NCBI GenBank assembly: GCA_021827645.1
Contig: JAKAVA010000028.1
Location: 1-63,634, forward strand
From: Planctomycetota bacterium
GTDB lineage: Bacteria > Planctomycetota > Phycisphaerae > WQYP01
Direction of reading: 5' to 3'
Length of the DNA: 63,634 nucleotides
Shown: positions 58,491 through 63,634 of the stretch, in pieces
Layout of the letters: every line of letters begins with the position of its first letter
Numbering within the stretch: the first letter of the stretch is position 1
Program-made: the position numbers and the translations under genes
The notes under the pieces: generated by a model
What the model was told of the DNA's origin: nothing
Seen by the model: the letters and a program-made list of their open reading frames with translations, nothing else
Database searches by the model: none

Positions 58491-59627
58491 ATGTCAACGA
58501 CCGTCGCAGGACTTTTAGAAATTAACGATAAAGGCATAGGTTTTTTACGAAGCGAGCAGCGAAAATATAAGCCCGTTCCGGCCGATCCCACCGTTCCGGC
58601 CGAAGTTATCACGAATAACCATCTCAAGGCCGGACTGCAGGTCACGGCGGTAGCCGAGCCGGGCAACCGCGGGCCATCTCCCATCGTCAACGAAATATTA
58701 AATGTCAACGGACGGTCTCTGCAGGATTACTGGCAGATGGCATCATTTCCGGACCTGACCGTGATTGATCCCCGGGTGAAGATCCAGCTTGAAACGCCCG
58801 GCGGTCCGGCTGCGATGCGAATCATGGACCTGCTCACTCCCATCGGCCTGGGCCAGCGCGGATTGATCGTCGCCCCTCCGAAAACCGGTAAAACCACGCT
58901 CCTCAAGCAGATTGCCGAGGCCATCTCCACCAATCACCCGGATGTCACTCTGCTGATTCTGCTGGTGGATGAACGACCGGAAGAGGTGACGGATTTTCGG
59001 CGATCGCTCAAGGCTGAAGTATGGGCGAGCAACAACGATGAGGACGTGCCGTCGCATATCCGCACGAGTCGACTGGTCATTGAGCGTTCCCGGCGACTGG
59101 TTGAATGCGGCCAGCATGTGGTGGTGCTGCTGGACTCGATTACCCGCATGGGGCGGGCGTTCAACCATTTTGTGGGCAGTTCCGGCCGCACCATGACCGG
59201 GGGCGTGGATTCGTCGGCATTGCAGGAACCGCGGGCGCTTTTCGGTTCCGCCCGGAACATTGAACATGGCGGCTCATTGACCATCATCGCCTCGGCACTC
59301 ATTGAAACCGGCAGCCGCATGGATGATCTGATCTTTCAGGAATTCAAGGGCACCGGCAACATGGAACTGGTGCTTTCACGCAAACTGGCCGAAAGACGCA
59401 TCTGGCCGGCCATTGACCTGGGAGCCTCCGGCACGCGAAAAGAAGAATTGCTGCTTGGCCCGCAGGTGGCGCGACAGACGGCACAACTGCGGCGGCAACT
59501 GATCGGCCGCGATCCCGTTATAGCCATGGATGCGCTGATCAAAGGCATTAACCGATATAAAACCAACCGGGAATTTCTCGCGTCATTCAGTTCCGGTTCG
59601 CACCGACCGGTAGCCCTTGCCGACTGA
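58491..59627 (+). CDS. rho: Transcription termination factor Rho (short form)
   Basis: 378 residues; most Rho are about 420. The N-terminal helical Rho_N domain is missing and the RNA-binding cold-shock part is reduced (AGLLEINDKGIGFLRSEQRKY). The motor domain is complete: GLIVAPPKTGKTTLLKQ (Walker A, about 128), LLILLVDERPEEVTDF (Walker B), SSGRTMTGGVDSSAL (Q-loop and R-loop area) and the C-terminal NMELVLSRKLAERRIWPAIDLGASGTRKEELLL. Rho ends transcription of untranslated RNA. The ATG is at 58491, with a long AT-rich leader. The short form is common in planctomycetes. Confidence 0.93.
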   Translation: MSTTVAGLLEINDKGIGFLRSEQRKYKPVPADPTVPAEVITNNHLKAGLQVTAVAEPGNRGPSPIVNEILNVNGRSLQDYWQMASFPDLTVIDPRVKIQLETPGGPAAMRIMDLLTPIGLGQRGLIVAPPKTGKTTLLKQIAEAISTNHPDVTLLILLVDERPEEVTDFRRSLKAEVWASNNDEDVPSHIRTSRLVIERSRRLVECGQHVVVLLDSITRMGRAFNHFVGSSGRTMTGGVDSSALQEPRALFGSARNIEHGGSLTIIASALIETGSRMDDLIFQEFKGTGNMELVLSRKLAERRIWPAIDLGASGTRKEELLLGPQVARQTAQLRRQLIGRDPVIAMDALIKGINRYKTNREFLASFSSGSHRPVALAD

Positions 59628-59721
59628 TGGCATGGATGCCGATGACGCGCGGCATCTACCCCCGTCGGCCCCGGCGTCTTCACGGCAACACGCTTGCCAA
59701 TCCTCAACCCGAAGCACTAGG

Positions 59722-60156
59722 ATGCACGCCATGTCAGAACGGTTAATGATCAAGCTGAAAACTTGGCCGACGTCGATCGAGCAGGAACAGATCGAGGCGA
59801 TGGGATTCTTCAACCGGCGTGGTTGGCGGATGTTCTGCGATGATGATGAATTGCCCGCCATCGCGGAATGGCTGAAAGAGAAACACCTGACCTTCAGCGT
59901 GCAGCAGACTGAGAGTGTCGGCAAGTACGAAGAATATCCGCGGTTATCCGAGCAACTCCTGCGTAGTGACGGCGGCACGCCCACGGCGTGTGCTCTTTGC
60001 GGCAGGGACGGAGTGGCCTGTTACCAACATATCGAGGGAGATGATTCCGACCGCATTGAACCGAACTCAAGGCGATTTTATCTGTGTGGGAAATGTGTGC
60101 AGGACAAGGTTGTTCCTCACGGCCGGCTTTATATGCATGCAGATGACGTGCTGTGA
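59722..60156 (+). CDS. Small zinc-ribbon protein of unknown function
   Basis: 144 residues from the ATG at 59722, with another ATG nine bases on. Its N-terminal half (MIKLKTWPTSIEQEQIEAMGFFNRRGWRMFCDDDELPAIAEWLKE) is mixed alpha/beta. The C-terminal half has CALCGRDGVACYQH and FYLCGKCVQDK (about 98-126), a four-Cys zinc knuckle. It follows rho after 94 bases and may be co-transcribed. No family is recognised; a nucleic-acid or protein-binding role is a guess. Confidence 0.55.
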   Translation: MHAMSERLMIKLKTWPTSIEQEQIEAMGFFNRRGWRMFCDDDELPAIAEWLKEKHLTFSVQQTESVGKYEEYPRLSEQLLRSDGGTPTACALCGRDGVACYQHIEGDDSDRIEPNSRRFYLCGKCVQDKVVPHGRLYMHADDVL

Positions 60157-60348
60157 CGCTAAGAGCGTGATAACCACAATCACCCTCCCACGACTGCCGG
60201 CGAAGTTGATATCGCGGCTGGTGATTGCGGCTGATCTGGTAGGTGAAGAACACAAAGGGTCCGCCAGTGAACCCAGTCGCTTTATCTCTCCGCCCCCGAT
60301 GAGGCTTGCAGTTCGGCCGGGGCGGCGAGGCTTGACGAGAACCCCAAC

Positions 60349-61506
60349 TCACGAGGGCACTTTCACCGTCACCCAATTGGACCAGATTTTTGGATGCGCG
60401 AGTTCGACCCGCACATGATAAACACCCGCAAGGCTCATGTCGTACTGGCAACTCAAATTGATTGGCACGACGTATTTGTAGACCACCCCGGGTTTCAGAT
60501 CATACGTCTTCTCCGGCAGCTTTTTCGGCGGATGCTTCACCAGCCATTTACCGTAGGCGGTCAGTGGCGGAACCGCGTATTTCACCACGACCTCGTGTGG
60601 CTTTGGTAGCAACAAATGCTTGACGCGGTCCAAGTCGGACGGCCCGCGTACATGGACTAAACCGAAATCGGTTAATGGATCACCGGCCAAGTGAACCTTC
60701 ACGGGCCTGCGGCCAATGTCGACCAACTCGACGCGGACACTAATCGGGCCCGGGCCGGCGATCGACGGGTGCATCAACATAACGCAAAGGCCCTGTTTCC
60801 TCGCCGACGGCAGTTTGGCAGAGGAATGGTTGAGCGCCTGGATGGCGGCTGCCGGAGTTTTGCCGTAGGGCGGCAACACCCTGATAGTGAATCGTTTGCT
60901 TTGAAGAGGGGGAAGAAGCTTTGCCTTACCGGCGGAGATTTTAGGAAAAGGAATGACCTGCCAATAGACGATGCCACCGGGCATCTTGCACGTGAGCCGG
61001 GCCACTTCAGCCGGATTGTTGACGCTGTAGAGCCGTCGGCCGGTGATGAGCCGCAAACGATATCGGCCAGGGAGTGTCAAATCGTAGAGCCTAGAAAGAG
61101 AAAAACGCCATGTTCTGGCCTTCCTTGGGTAAAGCCATGCTTTGGCCAGCGGGGATACTACAATTACTGCCGACGCAGAAACGTACCACATTGACGTCAG
61201 GACGTTCGTGCGCTGAAGCGTCGCAGCGATATTGCCCTCTGGGCCCCGAGAATCAGGCGCGAGCCAAAAGCGGACGGCGTTGGGTGTGTCCTGGTTCCCC
61301 ACCCAAAGCGGGACATGAAAATGATTTTCGATTACTGCCTTTAAAGGTACCGTGCTACCCGAAATTACATGAGACCGTTGGGGCAACACACGCAACAAAG
61401 AGGTTGGATTTGGCCGGGCCTGTGCGATTCGCGAACCTACGAACAGCACAACCAGCGCCGCCACCACCGACGGGCTCATAATAACCTGACGAGGATCCGG
61501 ACGCAT
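60349..61506 (-). CDS. Secreted protein of unknown function
   Basis: 385 residues from the ATG at 61504-61506 with AGGAG seven bases upstream. A signal peptide or anchor (about 10-30: MSPSVVAALVVLFVGSRIAQA) precedes a beta-rich protein with likely Ig-like domains (LPQRSHVISGSTVPLKAVIENHFHVPLWVG, ISVRVELVDIGRRPVKVHL, LAGVYHVRVELAHPKI). Arg/Lys rich. No family recognised. Last gene of the leftward edge operon, 34 bases after the gene below. Confidence 0.55.
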   Translation of the reverse strand: MRPDPRQVIMSPSVVAALVVLFVGSRIAQARPNPTSLLRVLPQRSHVISGSTVPLKAVIENHFHVPLWVGNQDTPNAVRFWLAPDSRGPEGNIAATLQRTNVLTSMWYVSASAVIVVSPLAKAWLYPRKARTWRFSLSRLYDLTLPGRYRLRLITGRRLYSVNNPAEVARLTCKMPGGIVYWQVIPFPKISAGKAKLLPPLQSKRFTIRVLPPYGKTPAAAIQALNHSSAKLPSARKQGLCVMLMHPSIAGPGPISVRVELVDIGRRPVKVHLAGDPLTDFGLVHVRGPSDLDRVKHLLLPKPHEVVVKYAVPPLTAYGKWLVKHPPKKLPEKTYDLKPGVVYKYVVPINLSCQYDMSLAGVYHVRVELAHPKIWSNWVTVKVPS

Positions 61507-61540
61507 GGTGTATCTCCTGGTAAACCGATTGCTTAATAAT

Positions 61541-63142
61541 TTAATTCGGCGGCGTCCACTCGCTGGCATTTAAGACGCCATTCCAGACCGGGTAATTGTC
61601 TGTGGCGGCGGCCGGGGCGCTGCCTGCCGCCGCCGGCTTGGCCCCCGTGAAGGCCCAGCTACCTGTTTTTGCGTTCCAGGCTGCAGTCCCACCCCAAGGC
61701 CAAGTACACGAGGCAATCGGAATGTCGATCGACCCGGGCACACTGGGGGTGTACATGACCCACATCGTTGGACTGTCGCCGGCGGTAATCGGCGAGTAGT
61801 TAACCTGGTTGACTTTGTCGGTAACGAACTGCGGCGCGTCTATAGCCTCGTCGTCACCCGCGAACGGTTGGTTTTTTTCGTTCACCGGGTAGGGGTCGGA
61901 AGTGTCGAGCATTGTTCCGCTTGTGGCCCAATTCACCGTTCCGTTGATGCCGGTGTACGTGTGCTTCCACGTATACACCTGAACGAAGTACGATGAGCCC
62001 AAGAACGTCTGGCTGCTTAAAAACGGGTGATAAAAGACGATGCCTGCCTGGGAGTTTGAGGTGAGGTTAGGGCCGAGGGCGACCGCACTTGTCTGCCTCA
62101 GATATATCACGCCGTCCGGCCCCCCATCGATCGGATCCTTCGTTACCCGTGCGGGGTATTGGTACTCTGCCGTCAGCGTAGTGCTCGGTGCCGCCACGCT
62201 GAAGGTGGCCCTAGCGGCGGGGATGCCAGCCCCCTGCGGCGTGACGCTCGCGCTTTCACTGCACGATTCGGTGTAATAGAAGTGTTTCAGCTCCCCCGCC
62301 GCTGAAGGGTCCGGGAAAGTCGAAAGTGTGTCTGTGGAAGGGTCAAGTGGGACGACGGCGGCCTGCGCGTCACTGCTTGAGGAAACGGCCGTACCGGTTG
62401 CCGTGTCTGAGCAATATCCGTTGATCGCTGCGGAGCCATTTCCGCCGGCGCCACCGATGCTCCACGAAAACTGGCTTGCCAAGTCAGAGGGCGCAAGCTC
62501 AGCTCCCAATTGGATGGGCCAGCCTGCGTGCACGTCAACTGTTTTACCGGTAACTACCGTGTTATTGTCCAGATCGTATTCGTTGGTCCCTGCCGCGACG
62601 CCTGTGTAGGTGATGTCGAAGGTGTAGCTCGTCAAATTCTCTGGTCCGGCGTTCGCGCTGCCGGTCCAATAATACCCAGCGGAGTTATCTACCGCCGTTA
62701 CACCGCACTCGGTGGTCACCCGCCAATAGCCGGCCACCTTGGGTGTGAACTCCAAGGTGGCGTTCCCACTGCTGGAGTCAGGCTGGACGATGGAATACGC
62801 GTAGCCTCCAGACGCTGGCGCCCACGAATCACTTTTCGCCGCGCGAAACTCCACGGTGTCGATGCTCCATCCGTAGCTATAAGTAACCTGATCCTCGGGC
62901 ACCCCCTCCACCGGAACCGTCGTCGCGCTGAGCGAGGAGGTCGCGGTGGCGCCGGGGCTTCCACTCGCGGCGTCGGGAGCTTGCACCGGATTAGGCGAGA
63001 AGCTACCCATATTCGCTGTCACCGTCAAATTGCCGGCGTCGTAATACTCGGCGTGCGTCACCGACGGCCATAATCCTACCGCGCCAGCCACAGCGCGAAG
63101 GCGCCGCGATCGTAGGCGGCGCGCGGCAACGTAATCAGCCAT
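61541..63142 (-). CDS. Large secreted beta-rich protein, planctomycete type
   Basis: 533 residues from the ATG at 63140-63142, with GGGAGG seven bases upstream. The N-terminus has a twin-Arg-rich start (ARRLRSRRLR) and a weak signal peptide (AVAGAVGLWPSVTHA). The rest is Ser/Thr/Gly rich with repeated beta segments, such as FSWSIGGAGGNG, AQAAVVPLD and VYTWKHTYTGINGTVNW. It resembles, by general look, secreted proteins found next to rhs genes in other planctomycetes, but I cannot name a family. It overlaps the previous gene by 8 bases. Confidence 0.6.
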   Translation of the reverse strand: MADYVAARRLRSRRLRAVAGAVGLWPSVTHAEYYDAGNLTVTANMGSFSPNPVQAPDAASGSPGATATSSLSATTVPVEGVPEDQVTYSYGWSIDTVEFRAAKSDSWAPASGGYAYSIVQPDSSSGNATLEFTPKVAGYWRVTTECGVTAVDNSAGYYWTGSANAGPENLTSYTFDITYTGVAAGTNEYDLDNNTVVTGKTVDVHAGWPIQLGAELAPSDLASQFSWSIGGAGGNGSAAINGYCSDTATGTAVSSSSDAQAAVVPLDPSTDTLSTFPDPSAAGELKHFYYTESCSESASVTPQGAGIPAARATFSVAAPSTTLTAEYQYPARVTKDPIDGGPDGVIYLRQTSAVALGPNLTSNSQAGIVFYHPFLSSQTFLGSSYFVQVYTWKHTYTGINGTVNWATSGTMLDTSDPYPVNEKNQPFAGDDEAIDAPQFVTDKVNQVNYSPITAGDSPTMWVMYTPSVPGSIDIPIASCTWPWGGTAAWNAKTGSWAFTGAKPAAAGSAPAAATDNYPVWNGVLNASEWTPPN

Positions 63143-63634
63143 GTCCAAGCCTCCCGGAGTTTGCTGCCCATTCGTGGCCCTTGACCAAAAATTGCCTAAG
63201 GCCCTTCCAGCCTTTGAGGTACGCCCAAAAGCCCCGGTTCATCATCTTGTCGAAACACACCCTGTCGTGGTGCGTCCAAATGTCAAGCCGCCAACGCATG
63301 CGTGCCAGAAGCGCCGGCGGCATATCATGCGCCACGGCGTAGCGGTAGCACATCAGGCGTACTGTTTCCCGCATCAGGATGCCGCTCGGTCCGAAACTAC
63401 GCTTAGCGGCGTTCCAAACTGTGAGAATCTCCGGCGTCTCTTTCGTGTACCCCTTGGGCAGTTTCGGTGGACAATAGTCAACGCCGCCAAAACCGGTCAT
63501 CGCACGCTTGTCGAAAGCCGTCCTCGCCGCGTCCGCCCGGTCTACAAATGCTCCGCTGAGTTCGGCGTTCAGGCTGGCGTTACGGTCTATCCTGAACATA
63601 TATTGCCCCGGCCCGGCAACAGCGAACCGGATGT
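63135..63634 (-). CDS. Unknown protein, cut by the right edge
   Basis: 166 visible codons, open to the window end; an ATG at 63599 could be internal, and the codons before it (RFAVAGPGQY) read as protein. Soluble, Trp-rich and basic, with PPKLPKGYTKETPEI, RETVRLMCYRYAVAHDMPP and FWAYLKGWKGLRQFL. No family recognised. First visible gene of the leftward three-gene unit; its last codons overlap the start of the secreted protein, so translation is likely coupled. Confidence 0.55.
   Translation of the reverse strand, partial: IRFAVAGPGQYMFRIDRNASLNAELSGAFVDRADAARTAFDKRAMTGFGGVDYCPPKLPKGYTKETPEILTVWNAAKRSFGPSGILMRETVRLMCYRYAVAHDMPPALLARMRWRLDIWTHHDRVCFDKMMNRGFWAYLKGWKGLRQFLVKGHEWAANSGRLGHG

Overview
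The window looks like chromosomal DNA from a planctomycete, most likely from the Phycisphaerae. The evidence is indirect: two intact PEP-CTERM secreted proteins plus an orphan PEP-CTERM tail, a futalosine-pathway menaquinone enzyme (MqnC), a pyrophosphate-dependent phosphofructokinase, a 16S rRNA gene not followed by 23S/5S, an rpsL-rpsG pair without fusA/tuf after it, several secreted proteins of unknown family and RHS remnants. No phage, plasmid, CRISPR array or intact transposase is visible.

Layout. 0-9.4 kb: a PqiA-type membrane protein with a replaced C-terminus, a giant AsmA-like protein, mqnC, a small anchored protein, a SUFU-domain protein and rpsU. 10-13.2 kb: an ECF sigma factor overlapping its presumed anti-sigma gene, then a secreted protein and a sorbosone-dehydrogenase-like propeller. 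13.2-16.9 kb: tRNA-Ile, rhaM, a PEP-CTERM remnant and a rimO-pgsA-pgpA operon. 17-26.3 kb: a quinone-oxidoreductase-like MDR enzyme, hrpB, pfp, a PfkB sugar kinase and acnA. 26.6-29.9 kb: a SYLF lipoprotein, a PGRP-type amidase and a large autotransporter-repeat PEP-CTERM protein.

30-34.2 kb is a ribosomal block read leftwards. A consensus promoter at about 34.15 kb drives a 16S rRNA with a 0.6 kb hairpin-rich leader. A trailer follows that folds into a chain of about ten hairpins and ends in a strong terminator. Next come rpsL, with its own TATAAT promoter, and rpsG. RimO, also in this window, modifies the S12 protein made by rpsL.

34.4-37.5 kb: a bifunctional nuclease, a COG3014-like TPR lipoprotein and two LpoB-like lipoproteins, one apparent operon that may act on cell-wall synthesis. 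38-46.1 kb: a PEP-CTERM protein, heme A synthase, cupin, YihY, AnmK, a membrane protein, a SixA-like phosphatase and an SDR enzyme.

46.2-50.7 kb is the accessory island. Three related copies of a 5' unit, which carries the conserved opening of a reading frame (Met-Val-Ala-Ile-Asn), precede different cargo: a broken RHS tip with a membrane protein; an RHS tip with a glycine-rich hydrophobic tail and two tiny membrane proteins; and a PIN toxin with an overlapping antitoxin-like gene. I regard this as the most unusual architecture in the window.

50.8-60.2 kb is mostly housekeeping: pyrK, a glycosyltransferase-like protein, nadA, a BON-DUF1207 protein, leuB, a secreted protein, rho and a zinc-ribbon protein. 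60.3 kb to the right edge is a three-gene leftward operon of secreted and unknown proteins; the last gene is cut by the window.
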